DNA of 64,000 bases. Origin: Caulobacterales bacterium (GTDB lineage Bacteria > Pseudomonadota > Alphaproteobacteria > Caulobacterales > Parvularculaceae). The notes beneath the pieces are model-generated. The model was not told the origin of the DNA. It saw only the letters and a list, made by a program, of their open reading frames with translations, and did no database searches. Below are positions 7,626 through 18,283 of this stretch, in pieces. The position numbers and the translations under genes were made by a program. The stretch is taken from contig JACKIL010000002.1 in assembly GCA_020638525.1 (NCBI GenBank), positions 124,001 through 188,000 on the forward strand, given 5' to 3'. How positions within the stretch are numbered: position 1 is the stretch's first letter; each line of letters starts with the position of its first letter.

Positions 7626-8048
7626 ATGCGCTCAGACCTTCGCGAAACATTCGAGCACCTCACCACCGCCCGCGGCTTCACCAAGGAGTCGGGTTTTCAC
7701 GTCCGCGAGTTCGAGAAGGGCTATGTCGTTCTCGAAGCGGCGGTGAAGGAATCGCTCGTCCAGTTCATGGGGTTCGTTCATGCCGGCGTCGTCACAGGGC
7801 TTGCCGACCATGCGGCGGGCGCGGCCTACGCCTCCGTCCTTCCCGAGGGGAAGGTGTGCCTGACGATCGAGCTGAAGATCAATTTCATGAAGCCGGCCGT
7901 CGGCGACATGCTGGCGGCGGAGGCGCGCGTCCTGTCGGGCGGGGCTTCGATCGGCGTCGTCCAGTCCCATGTCTATGCGGAAAAGGACGGCGCGCGCGAG
8001 CTGGTGGCCGCCGCCATGGTGACGCTGAAGTCCATCGCGCCGCGCTGA
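7626..8048 (+). CDS. PaaI-family hotdog thioesterase
   Basis: A 140-residue single hotdog-fold domain protein of the PaaI/YbgC-like acyl-CoA thioesterase group, expected to hydrolyse acyl- or aryl-CoA thioesters in the cytosol. The FVHAGVVTGLADHAAGAAYAS segment is the conserved hotdog helix with its HxG and acidic positions. ELKINFMKPAVGDML is the following strand typical of the family. The ATG at 7626 gives a normal-length protein. It precedes efp by 93 bp on the same strand. A second PaaI-type protein occurs at 51428-51856. Substrate unknown. Confidence 0.88.
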   Translation: MRSDLRETFEHLTTARGFTKESGFHVREFEKGYVVLEAAVKESLVQFMGFVHAGVVTGLADHAAGAAYASVLPEGKVCLTIELKINFMKPAVGDMLAAEARVLSGGASIGVVQSHVYAEKDGARELVAAAMVTLKSIAPR

Positions 8049-8141
8049 TCGCCCGGAGGAAGGGCCCCCGGGGGCTCGCCAAACGGCGAGCGCCAGCCTA
8101 TAAGCCCGCGCTAAATCAATAGAAATTCGTAGAGAACACCC

Positions 8142-8708
8142 ATGAAAATCGCTGGCAACGCCATCCGCCCGGGCATGGTCCTCATGTACAAGGACAAGCT
8201 CTGCCTCGTCATCAAGACCGAACACAGGACGCCGGGAAACCTGCGCGCCTTCAACCAGGTCGAACTGCAGGACATCATCGGCGGCACGAAATACAACGAC
8301 CGCTTCTCGGCCTCGGAAATGGTCGAGCGCGTGCGCCTCGAACAGAAGGCCTATCAATATCTCTACGAAGAAGGGGAATCGCTCGTTTTCATGGATTCGG
8401 AATCCTACGAGCAGGTGAACATCCCCAAGGAGCTGCTTGGCGAGCAGCTCGAATTCCTTGAACCGAACATGTCGGTCGAAATCGAAAGCCATGAAGGCCG
8501 CCCGATCGGCGTGACGATGCCGGAAACGGTCGTGATGGCGATCCGCGAGACCGAACCGACCGTGAAAGGCCAGACGGCTTCCGGCTCCTACAAGCCGGCG
8601 ATCCTCGAGAACGGCGCGCGCGTGATGGTGCCGCCCTACCTCTCCGAAGGCGAGCGCATCGTCGTGCGCATCGCCGACCGCGAATATGTCGAGCGGGCGA
8701 AAGACTAG
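8142..8708 (+). CDS. efp: translation elongation factor P
   Basis: EF-P binds the ribosome between the P and E sites and rescues stalling at consecutive prolines. The 188-residue, three-domain protein has the KOW-like domain I (MKIAGNAIRPGMVLMYKDK), OB domain II (GRPIGVTMPETVVM) and OB domain III with the signature GSYKPAILENGARVMVPPYL near residues 145-165. The domain I loop reads HRTPGNLRAF, so the position that is Lys34 in E. coli (PGKGQ) is Asn33 here. The beta-lysyl or rhamnosyl modification known from other bacteria therefore cannot occur in its standard form at this residue. No modification enzyme gene (epmA, epmB, earP) is in the window. Confidence 0.97.
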   Translation: MKIAGNAIRPGMVLMYKDKLCLVIKTEHRTPGNLRAFNQVELQDIIGGTKYNDRFSASEMVERVRLEQKAYQYLYEEGESLVFMDSESYEQVNIPKELLGEQLEFLEPNMSVEIESHEGRPIGVTMPETVVMAIRETEPTVKGQTASGSYKPAILENGARVMVPPYLSEGERIVVRIADREYVERAKD

Positions 8709-8743
8709 GGAATAGGGCGAGTAGGTTTGCAACGGAGCCTTTG

Positions 8744-8856
8744 GCCATCCTTCGAGGCCCGGCTGCGCCGGGCGCCTCAGGATGAGGTCTGTTTTCGTTG
8801 CACATACTCAGCCCTCATCCTGAGGCGCGAGCAAAGCGAGCCTCGAAGGATGGCCG
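8744..8856. repeat. CATCCTTCGAGGC palindromic intergenic element
   Basis: A 113-bp inverted repeat: GGCCATCCTTCGAGGC at the left end pairs with GCCTCGAAGGATGGCC at the right end, and inner CTCAGGATGAGG pairs with CCTCATCCTGAG. This is a second class of REP-like element, distinct in sequence from the GTCATTCCGG type. It sits between efp and the hemerythrin gene and may also end efp transcription. Confidence 0.85.
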
Positions 8857-8961
8857 CGGGCTCTGATCGAAACTTATCGCCCGAAGCTCCAGGCTTTTCC
8901 GCAAGGGAACCGGCGAGGCGAAGACGTGTTGTCTCCCTGAACCAGCAGGGAGACGCATGGC

Positions 8962-9441
8962 ATGGATATCTACGCCCGCATCACGCAGGACCACGACGCT
9001 GCGCGCGAGTCGATTGAACAGCTGAAAGCGACGACGCCCCGCGCAGTGAAAACCCGCAAGGAGCTCTTCCGGAACCTCAAGCTCGATCTATGGGCGCATC
9101 ACAAGGTCGAGGAAGCTGTCTTCTACGCCTATCTCCGCGATACGACCGACATGAACAGCGAGGCCTATGAAGGCCTCAACGAACACCATGTCATCAACGG
9201 ATTGATCGAGGAGCTCGACACCTTCCCGGTCGACAGCGAGGAGTGGGGCGTCAAATTCGGCGCGCTTTCGGAGATCGTCGACCATCACCTCAAAGAGGAA
9301 GAGGACGAGTTCTTCAAGAAAGCCAAGAAGATCCTCAGCGCGGACGCCGCAAAGCTGATGGGCGAGCGTTTCGATGCGCGCAAGAAGGTCGTGCTCGCCG
9401 CGATTTCTCCGCTCGATGCGGACCTTATCCGGAGCGCGTAA
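8962..9441 (+). CDS. hemerythrin HHE-domain protein
   Basis: A 159-residue protein made of one four-helix hemerythrin domain. The expected di-iron ligands are spread through it: His in TQDHDAAR, His/Glu in WAHHKVEEAVFY, His in NEHHVINGLIEEL, and His/Glu in VDHHLKEEEDEFF. HHE proteins bind oxygen, NO or iron and serve in sensing, storage or stress protection; this one has no signalling domain attached. It is followed after 5 bp by a small membrane protein gene, so the two are probably cotranscribed. Confidence 0.9.
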   Translation: MDIYARITQDHDAARESIEQLKATTPRAVKTRKELFRNLKLDLWAHHKVEEAVFYAYLRDTTDMNSEAYEGLNEHHVINGLIEELDTFPVDSEEWGVKFGALSEIVDHHLKEEEDEFFKKAKKILSADAAKLMGERFDARKKVVLAAISPLDADLIRSA

Positions 9442-9446
9442 GCGCA

Positions 9447-9701
9447 ATGTCCGGCGACGTGATCCAGTGGGCGGCGACATCGACCGGCATTGTCGCCGCC
9501 ATCATGGTCGCCTCGAACGTCAATGCGCGCATCGCCGGCTTCGGCTTCGTCATCTTCACGGCGTCGTCGCTGATGTGGGTCTCCTTCGGCGCGATCGAGA
9601 ACGATCACGGGCTTCTCGTCCAGAACGCCGTGCTGACCGTCATCAACATCATTGGCGCGTGGCGCTATCTCTTCCGCAAGGCCTCGCCCGCCGCTGCTTA
9701 G
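9447..9701 (+). CDS. small multi-spanning membrane protein
   Basis: An 84-residue protein with three hydrophobic stretches (AATSTGIVAAIMVAS, FGFVIFTASSLMWVSFG, LVQNAVLTVINIIGAW) and the ending WRYLFRK. The Asn-rich turn and NIIGAWRYL end resemble small PnuC/YgjV-like transport-helper families, but I do not assign one. It starts 5 bp after the hemerythrin stop, which supports both the ATG and a shared transcript. Function unknown. Confidence 0.7.
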   Translation: MSGDVIQWAATSTGIVAAIMVASNVNARIAGFGFVIFTASSLMWVSFGAIENDHGLLVQNAVLTVINIIGAWRYLFRKASPAAA

Positions 9702-9743
9702 GCCCGGTTTGCTCTTTGCGGGCGCTCCGCTAGTCTGCGCGCC

Positions 9744-10466
9744 ATGACCAGTTCAACGCCGCCCTTCTCCGTCCAGATCGTTCCCGTCACGCCGTTCCAA
9801 CAGAACTGCTCGATCATCCGCGCGCCGAATGGCGATGCGGCGGTCGTCGATCCGGGCGGCGAGCCTGACAAGATCATGGCGGCGGCGGAAAAGATGGGCG
9901 CGAAGATCGTCAAGATCTGGCTGACGCATGGCCATCTCGATCACGCCGGCGCGGCGGAGGAGATCAAACGCCGCACGGGCGCGCCGATCGAAGGTCCGCA
10001 GAAGGAAGAAGTTTTCTGGCTGTCGCAGATCCGCGAGAACTGGCGCCGCTTCGGCATCGAGGATGGCGACGACTGCACGCCCGACCGCTGGCTTGAAGAC
10101 GGCGACACGCTCGACCTCGACGGCATCGAGTTCAAGGTCGTCTACACGCCCGGCCACACGCCGGGGCATGTCGTGATCTATCACGAGGACCAGAAGCTCG
10201 CCTTCGTCGGCGACGTGCTCTTCGCTGGCTCGATCGGGCGGACGGATTTTCCGCGCGGCGACCAGCAGACGCTCGTCAATTCGATCACGCAGAAGCTCTG
10301 GCCGCTCGGCGACGACATGCGTTTCATCCCAGGCCACGGCCCGATGTCGACCTTCGGCGCGGAGCGCAAGACGAACCCCTTCGTCGCCGATTCCGTCACC
10401 GGCTATGCCGGCGCCCCGAAGGATGGCGGGCCTTCCGCCCCCGGCGTCGCCAAAAGGTGGCTGTAG
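9744..10466 (+). CDS. metallo-beta-lactamase-fold hydrolase (glyoxalase II-like)
   Basis: A 240-residue cytosolic MBL-fold hydrolase. The metal site is complete: THGHLDH (HxHxDH), the His in TPGHTPGH, the Asp in FVGDVLFAGSIGRTD and the His in IPGHGPMSTFG. The DVLFAGSIGRTDFPRGD block is characteristic of the YcbL/glyoxalase II-like clade, whose members hydrolyse S-lactoylglutathione or related thioesters. An extra loop follows the metal motif (EVFWLSQIRENWRRFG). Length and start are normal. The true substrate is not certain. Confidence 0.9.
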   Translation: MTSSTPPFSVQIVPVTPFQQNCSIIRAPNGDAAVVDPGGEPDKIMAAAEKMGAKIVKIWLTHGHLDHAGAAEEIKRRTGAPIEGPQKEEVFWLSQIRENWRRFGIEDGDDCTPDRWLEDGDTLDLDGIEFKVVYTPGHTPGHVVIYHEDQKLAFVGDVLFAGSIGRTDFPRGDQQTLVNSITQKLWPLGDDMRFIPGHGPMSTFGAERKTNPFVADSVTGYAGAPKDGGPSAPGVAKRWL

Positions 10467-10540
10467 CAGGAAGCTGCATTGCTGCGGACGCGAAGGAATT
10501 TCCGTTGACTTTGAAGGGCCTCGCTCCCATTTTTCGACTG

Positions 10541-10672
10541 CTCATCAAGACCGGCTGAGGGACTGGCCCTTTGAAGCCGGGGCAACCCCTGATCTTCCGC
10601 GACCCGGAAGATTGGAAAGGTGCCAATTCCTGCGGGACGCCCGGCAGCGATGCATGGCCTCCGCGAGATGAG
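10541..10672 (+). promoter_or_regulatory. SAM-I (S-box) riboswitch
   Basis: The aptamer is recognisable element by element. P1 is CTCATC (10541-10546) paired with GATGAG (10667-10672). P2 is CCGGC/GCCGG enclosing GAGGGACTGGCCC and GAA. Then come GCAACC, P3 (ATCTTCCG/CGGAAGAT), GGTGCCAATTCC and P4. These are the invariant S-box blocks that bind S-adenosylmethionine. It lies upstream of metX-hom, i.e. methionine synthesis, as expected for a SAM-responsive off-switch. SAM-II is the usual methionine riboswitch in alphaproteobacteria, so a SAM-I here is notable. Confidence 0.93.
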
Positions 10673-10734
10673 AGGGATGACGGGCTCGCCCGTTCTTCAC
10701 TCGGGTCTTCAGGAAAATCCGGATGGGCGTCACC

Positions 10735-10776
10735 GCGCTGAAAACAGCGCCCGGCGATTGCTGTCGCCGGATTTTA
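10735..10776 (+). promoter_or_regulatory. tandem leader hairpins (riboswitch expression platform)
   Basis: Two perfect adjacent hairpins follow the aptamer: GCGCTG-AAAA-CAGCGC (10735-10750) and CCGGCGA-TTGCTG-TCGCCGG (10751-10770), the latter followed by ATTTTAT and then the GGAGG ribosome-binding site of metX. The second could be a weak intrinsic terminator or could control access to the ribosome-binding site. Which mechanism operates cannot be decided by eye. Confidence 0.5.
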
Positions 10777-10789
10777 TGGAGGCCCCGCC

Positions 10790-11800
10790 ATGGGCGTAGC
10801 GAAGGCAGAGGACGTCAATGACGGCGATTGTTCGCCGGGCGCGAGCGTCCTGCTGTCGTCGGATCGCGAGATCGACCTTGGCGAGACGTTCCGTCTCGAA
10901 AGCGGCGAAACGCTGAACGATCGGCGGTTGCGCGTTCGCCTTACCGGACCGGAAGGCGCGCCCGTCGTCGTCGTCAGCGGCGGCATCTCGGCGGGCCGCA
11001 AAGTAGCCGATGCGGAAGACGGCCCAGGCTGGTGGCGCGATATCGTCAATAAGGGCGGCGCCGTCGACATGTCTCGCCACCGGATCCTCGGCTTCGATTT
11101 CCTGCCTGGCGATGAAAAGGAAGCGCTGACGATTACGCCTGACGACCAGGCGCGCGCCCTCGCCCACGCCCTCGACGCGCTCGATATCGAGACCATTCAC
11201 GGATTTGTCGGCGCCTCTTATGGCGGCTTTGTCGGCCTTGCTTTCGCTGCGCGCTACCCGAAGCGCATCGCCCGCCTCAGTGTCGTTTCCGCCGCTGCGC
11301 GTCCCGACCCGATGGCGACGGCGCTGCGCGGCATTCAACGCCGGATCATTCTTCTCGGCTGGAAGTCCGGCAAGCCGGAAGAGGGCGTCGCGCTCGCGCG
11401 CGAACTCGCAATGACGACTTATCGGAGCGCGGATGAATTTCGCGGCCGCTTTTCGAGCGCGCCGCTCGGCCCCCATGCGGGCGATCCGTATGACGTCTGC
11501 GGCTATCTCATCTCGAGGGGCGAGGCCTATGCGCGCGCCATGTCGGCGCCGCGCTACCTCACCCTGTCGGACTCGCTCGACCGGGCGAATATCGACCTTT
11601 CCAAAGTCGTCGCGGACTGCCTTTTCATCGCTTCCAAGACCGACCGGCTCGTCCCGGCGGCGGATACGGAAGCGGCCTCGCGCGGGGTAAAGGGGCGTTC
11701 ATCCTATCTTGCGATAGAAAGCCTCGTTGGCCATGACGCGTTTTTGTGCGACGCAGGCGAATTCTCGGGTCAACTTAAAGAGTTCATTGAGCGGGGGTGA
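10790..11800 (+). CDS. metX: MetX-type homoserine O-acyltransferase
   Basis: An alpha/beta-hydrolase of 336 residues, expected to acylate homoserine (acetyl or succinyl donor) at the entry to methionine synthesis. The catalytic triad is visible: Ser143 in FVGASYGGFVG, Asp285 in SKTDRLVPA and His315 in LVGHDAFL. The N-terminal RLRVRLTGPEGAPVVVVSGG segment matches the MetX family start. It is shorter than many MetX proteins, and the acyl donor (acetyl- versus succinyl-CoA) cannot be told. A GGAGG box precedes the ATG. It follows a SAM-I riboswitch and leads directly into hom, so the pair forms one SAM-repressed unit. Confidence 0.85.
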   Translation: MGVAKAEDVNDGDCSPGASVLLSSDREIDLGETFRLESGETLNDRRLRVRLTGPEGAPVVVVSGGISAGRKVADAEDGPGWWRDIVNKGGAVDMSRHRILGFDFLPGDEKEALTITPDDQARALAHALDALDIETIHGFVGASYGGFVGLAFAARYPKRIARLSVVSAAARPDPMATALRGIQRRIILLGWKSGKPEEGVALARELAMTTYRSADEFRGRFSSAPLGPHAGDPYDVCGYLISRGEAYARAMSAPRYLTLSDSLDRANIDLSKVVADCLFIASKTDRLVPAADTEAASRGVKGRSSYLAIESLVGHDAFLCDAGEFSGQLKEFIERG

Positions 11801-11801
11801 C

Positions 11802-12776
11802 GTGCCTACCAGGAGTGAAAGCAAAGATCGAAAGCGGGTCGCCCTTGCGGGCGTTGGAACCGTCGGGGGCGGCGTCTATGAGCGCCTCGCCGCGCGGCCT
11901 CAATCTTTCGAAGTCGTCGGCATCGTTTGCCGTGATCCGTCGCGCCACGCCGGCAAGAGCGCGCCGGCCGAACTGCTGACGACCGATGCGGCGAGCTTCG
12001 GCGATTACGACATTCTCGTCGAGACGATCGGCGGCGTGACGACAGCGCGCGACATTGTTCTCGCAGCGCTTGAGCGCGGCGCGCATGTGGTGACGGCGAA
12101 CAAGGCGTTGCTTGCGAACTTCTTCGCCGAGATTGATGCAGCCGCCAAACGTGGCGGCGGGCGCGTCATCTATTCGGCGGCCGTCGGCGGCGGCGTGCCG
12201 ATGCTCGAAACTGTCGATGACATCGCTGCGCGAACGGAGATCAGACGCCTTGAAGCGGTCGTCAACGGAACGACCAATCTCATCCTCGACCGGCTCGGCG
12301 CCGGCGCGAGTCTCGAAGCCGCCATCCGCGAGGCGCAGGACGCCGGCTTCGCCGAAGCCGATCCTTCAGCCGACATTGATGGCGCTGACGCCGCACAGAA
12401 GCTCTCGCTGCTCGCACGCCGCGCCTTCGGCGTCGACATCGATCCGAACACGATCCCGACGGACAAACTCGCCTCCCTCGCGCCCGAAAAAGTCGTCGCC
12501 GCGGTGAAAGCAGGATCGCCCTACAAGCAGGTCGCGCTCGCTGAGAGAACGCCCGCAGGCGTCACAGCCGAAGTGCGGCTGCGGCAAGTTCCGGCGGACA
12601 GCCCGCTCGCCAAACCGCGCCTCGAAGAGAACTGCCTCGTCATCACCTGCGCTGACGGGACGGAGACAGTGCTCCACGGCAAGGGCGCGGGGCGCGACCC
12701 GACAGCGGATTCCGTCTTCTCGGACATCGAAACGCTCGTCCGGAGCGACGCCAGCGAGCCAGTCGCGGCGATCTAG
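11802..12776 (+). CDS. hom: homoserine dehydrogenase, short form without ACT domain
   Basis: Reduces aspartate semialdehyde to homoserine using NAD(P)H. The Rossmann motif GVGTVGGGVYERL is at the start and the family signature block with SAAVGGGVPML and NGTTNLILDRL is in the middle. AEADPSADIDGADAAQKL carries the catalytic-region residues. At 324 residues it lacks the C-terminal ACT regulatory domain of the common ~430-residue enzyme, so threonine feedback is unlikely. The GTG at 11802, one base after the metX stop, gives the proper N-terminus; an upstream ATG at 11727 inside metX is less likely. Sharing the SAM riboswitch implies this copy is dedicated to methionine, with another hom elsewhere for threonine. 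Confidence 0.9.
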   Translation: MPTRSESKDRKRVALAGVGTVGGGVYERLAARPQSFEVVGIVCRDPSRHAGKSAPAELLTTDAASFGDYDILVETIGGVTTARDIVLAALERGAHVVTANKALLANFFAEIDAAAKRGGGRVIYSAAVGGGVPMLETVDDIAARTEIRRLEAVVNGTTNLILDRLGAGASLEAAIREAQDAGFAEADPSADIDGADAAQKLSLLARRAFGVDIDPNTIPTDKLASLAPEKVVAAVKAGSPYKQVALAERTPAGVTAEVRLRQVPADSPLAKPRLEENCLVITCADGTETVLHGKGAGRDPTADSVFSDIETLVRSDASEPVAAI

Positions 12777-12859
12777 GCAATTGTTCCCTTCCCCTTAACG
12801 CATCGCCCAGACTCGGCCGCGATAATGGCCACGGGTGTCAGGTAGAGGGGAAAGTCGGC

Positions 12860-13240
12860 ATGGTTCTCGGGAACCTGTTCCGCAGAAAGCGCAAACCCGT
12901 GATGGGATCTCCACGGGCGAACGACGCCGTGCGCGAAAGGCTGCGCGCCTATGGCGACGACGGCGAGCGGATCCGCCATATCCTTCATTACGCCTATCCG
13001 GACGCCGACCGCGAACTCCACATGCGTCCGGCAATAATCGAAACCCTCATCGCGCGCGGTTTTGGCGTCAGCGACGCCGCCGTCGCCAGCGGGATTGTTC
13101 TCGAACATTTCGAAACTGTGGCGCCCGACACCTTCGACATCGTCACCGCAGAGCTCTCCGCATGGTTCGCAGAACGCGGCTGGGAATATGACGGCTGGGA
13201 GTGCGAAGTCCTCAAAAAAGACGAAAAATCAGGCGACTGA
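12860..13240 (+). CDS. RraB-domain-like protein (putative RNase E regulator)
   Basis: A 126-residue protein with a basic N-terminus (FRRKRKP) and a conserved core running from GDDGERIRHILHYAYPD to AERGWEYDGWECEVLK. The paired 'GDDG...H...P' start and the WEYDGWE end resemble the RraB / RNase E inhibitor fold, in which the protein binds RNase E and modulates mRNA decay. The match is by motif only. An alternative is a general uncharacterised alphaproteobacterial family with the same ferredoxin-like fold. It stands alone between hom and carB. Confidence 0.55.
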   Translation: MVLGNLFRRKRKPVMGSPRANDAVRERLRAYGDDGERIRHILHYAYPDADRELHMRPAIIETLIARGFGVSDAAVASGIVLEHFETVAPDTFDIVTAELSAWFAERGWEYDGWECEVLKKDEKSGD

Positions 13241-13424
13241 AGCCTGCTTGCGCCACGCTTCCTGAAGCTTCCGCAGCGCTTGCTGCGATGATCTGGCGCG
13301 CGTGCTGTGAATCCCCTTTCACTCCCGCGCCGATTCCCCTATGAGACCGCTTTAGCCATCAATTCAGGATTCGGCCCGGCGCGGGCGTTCTCCCTGCGCG
13401 GCGCCCATTTGCGCGTGAGTAATA

Positions 13425-16727
<3,303 letters not shown>

Positions 16728-16920
16728 TCAGCCTGTGGCGGGTAAAGGGCCCCCGCCGCGCCCGACGCCTCCGGTAAACTGATCAGTCCATTGATATTTC
16801 TTTAGAAATTCTAACTTCCTTCACCCCCGGAAGAAGGCTAATGGGGCTTTTATTGGCGCGCCCCGACCTTGAATGGGCGAGCCAATGAGCCTATTTTGTT
16901 CGTGTTTGATGACTCGCTGG

Positions 16921-16953
16921 CCGCGCGCACCACGTGCGGCCGCGGTTTTTTTT
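16921..16953 (+). terminator. intrinsic terminator in the greA leader
   Basis: CCGCG-CGCAC (16921-16930), loop CAC, GTGCG (16934-16938), a two-base bulge, then CGCGG (16941-16945) form a ten-pair GC stem followed by eight T residues (16946-16953). It ends only 26 bp before the greA start codon, so it either stops carB read-through or, since a promoter scarcely fits after it, attenuates greA itself. Confidence 0.85.
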
Positions 16954-16979
16954 CGCTTTATTGTCAGAAAGGGCGGAAC

Positions 16980-17453
16980 ATGGAGAAGGTTCCGATGACC
17001 CTGGCGGGTTACCAGCAGCTCGAAGACGAGCTGCGCAAGCTGAAGAATGAAGAGCGCCCGGCCGTCATTCAGGCGATCTCGGAAGCGCGCGCCCATGGCG
17101 ATCTTTCGGAGAACGCCGAATACCACGCCGCCAAGGAGCGCCAAGCCTGGATTGAAGGCCGCATCATCGAGCTCGATGACAAATACACGCGCGCGCAGGT
17201 AATCGACACATCCAAGCTGACCGGCAAGTCGGTCGTCTTCGGCGCGACGGTGACCATCGTCGACGAAGACACGGACGAAGAGAAATCCTGGCAGATCGTC
17301 GGCGATTACGAGGCTGACGTGCGCTCGGGCAAGATCTCCATCTCCTCGCCCATCGCCCGGGCGATGATCGGCAAATCGCAAGGCGACAGCATAGAAGTCG
17401 CAGCCCCCGGCGGCTCGCGCGCCTATGAAATCGTGCGCGTGGAGTTTAAGTAA
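16980..17453 (+). CDS. greA: transcription elongation factor GreA
   Basis: GreA enters the RNA polymerase secondary channel and stimulates transcript cleavage in backtracked complexes. The 157-residue protein has the N-terminal coiled coil ([19 protein letters not shown]), the acidic tip and signature [20 protein letters not shown] near residues 38-57, and the C-terminal FKBP-like domain ending YEIVRVEFK. The open frame extends upstream to 16869, but MEKVPMT at 16980 is the family start and has AAAGGGCGGA just before it. A strong intrinsic terminator lies directly upstream in the leader, which is reminiscent of the attenuated greA leader (GraL) of E. coli. Confidence 0.97.
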   Translation: MEKVPMTLAGYQQLEDELRKLKNEERPAVIQAISEARAHGDLSENAEYHAAKERQAWIEGRIIELDDKYTRAQVIDTSKLTGKSVVFGATVTIVDEDTDEEKSWQIVGDYEADVRSGKISISSPIARAMIGKSQGDSIEVAAPGGSRAYEIVRVEFK

Positions 17454-17481
17454 GGCGCGTCGCCAGTAAGCAGGTGTAGTC

Positions 17482-17919
17482 GTGCGCGAACTTGAAATCA
17501 GCCCTAATCTCCAGACTTTTGGCGGCGAGGGCGATGATCGCTCATGGCTCAGCGCCATGCTGCGTGGCATGGGCAAGCGCTGCCCTGAATGCGGCGCCCA
17601 TACGCTCTTTTCCGGCTATGTCCGCACGCGCGACGCCTGCCCGAAATGCGGCCTCGATTTCTCGGGCCACCGCGCCGATGACGCGCCGCCCTATATGACG
17701 ATCTTCATCGTCGGCCACGTGCTGATCCCGGGGGCCCTCCTCGCCAAGCAGCTCTTCGACCCGCCGCTGGGCCTCCAGTTCGCGGTTGTGACACCGCTGA
17801 TTCTGATCTCCACCTTCTGGCTCCTGCCGATCATCAAAGGCGGGCTCATCGGGGTTCAGTGGGCGAACCGGATGCATGGATTCGCGGGGCCTGACTGGGA
17901 CCCGGAAAGCGACGTTTAG
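17482..17919 (+). CDS. DUF983 zinc-ribbon membrane protein
   Basis: A 145-residue DUF983 protein of unknown function. An N-terminal zinc ribbon (CPECGAHTLFSGYVRTRDAC, then CPKCGLDFSGH) around residues 33-62 is followed by two membrane segments (YMTIFIVGHVLIPGALLA and FAVVTPLILISTFWLLPII). The C-terminus KGGLIGVQWANRMHG is a family hallmark. The start codon is GTG; no better ATG gives the family N-terminus. It lies 28 bp after greA. DUF983 genes often sit near cytochrome oxidase or heme genes elsewhere; here the context gives no clue. Confidence 0.9.
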   Translation: MRELEISPNLQTFGGEGDDRSWLSAMLRGMGKRCPECGAHTLFSGYVRTRDACPKCGLDFSGHRADDAPPYMTIFIVGHVLIPGALLAKQLFDPPLGLQFAVVTPLILISTFWLLPIIKGGLIGVQWANRMHGFAGPDWDPESDV

Positions 17920-18039
17920 GACTAAATCGCGGCGGAATTACTGGGGTCCGGCCTGCCTCACTTGACAGGCGCCGGCGCGTCGGATAGCTCCCCCGCTCTG
18001 ACATCTGCCGCCCCGAGGGGGCTGGCGAGGGAGTTTCCA

Positions 18040-18207
18040 ATGGCCAAGCCGACCACTGTCAAAATCCGCCTCAACTCGACCGCCGGCACGGGCTACTTCT
18101 ACGTGGCGAAGAAGAACACGCGCACGATGACGGAGAAATTCGTGCTCAAGAAGTACGACCCGATCGCGCGCAAGCACGTCGAATTCAAAGAAGGCAAGAT
18201 CAAGTAG
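18040..18207 (+). CDS. rpmG: 50S ribosomal protein L33 (bL33), zinc-free form
   Basis: A 55-residue basic protein beginning [20 protein letters not shown] and ending [10 protein letters not shown], the whole of bL33. It has no cysteines, so it is the C-minus form that does not bind zinc. The open frame extends upstream, but this ATG gives the exact family length. A strong bidirectional terminator follows 24 bp after the stop. Confidence 0.96.
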   Translation: MAKPTTVKIRLNSTAGTGYFYVAKKNTRTMTEKFVLKKYDPIARKHVEFKEGKIK

Positions 18208-18231
18208 GCTGGCGAAATTCGCCGCTTAATG

Positions 18232-18260
18232 AAAAAGCCGCCGGTATCCGGCGGCTTTTT
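18232..18260. terminator. bidirectional terminator between rpmG and pleD
   Basis: AAAAAGCCGCCGG-TAT-CCGGCGGCTTTTT is a perfect 13-bp stem with T-tracts in both directions. It serves rpmG on the plus strand and pleD on the minus strand, which converge here. Confidence 0.95.
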
Positions 18261-18283
18261 GCATGTCCGTGCTTCATTTAGTT

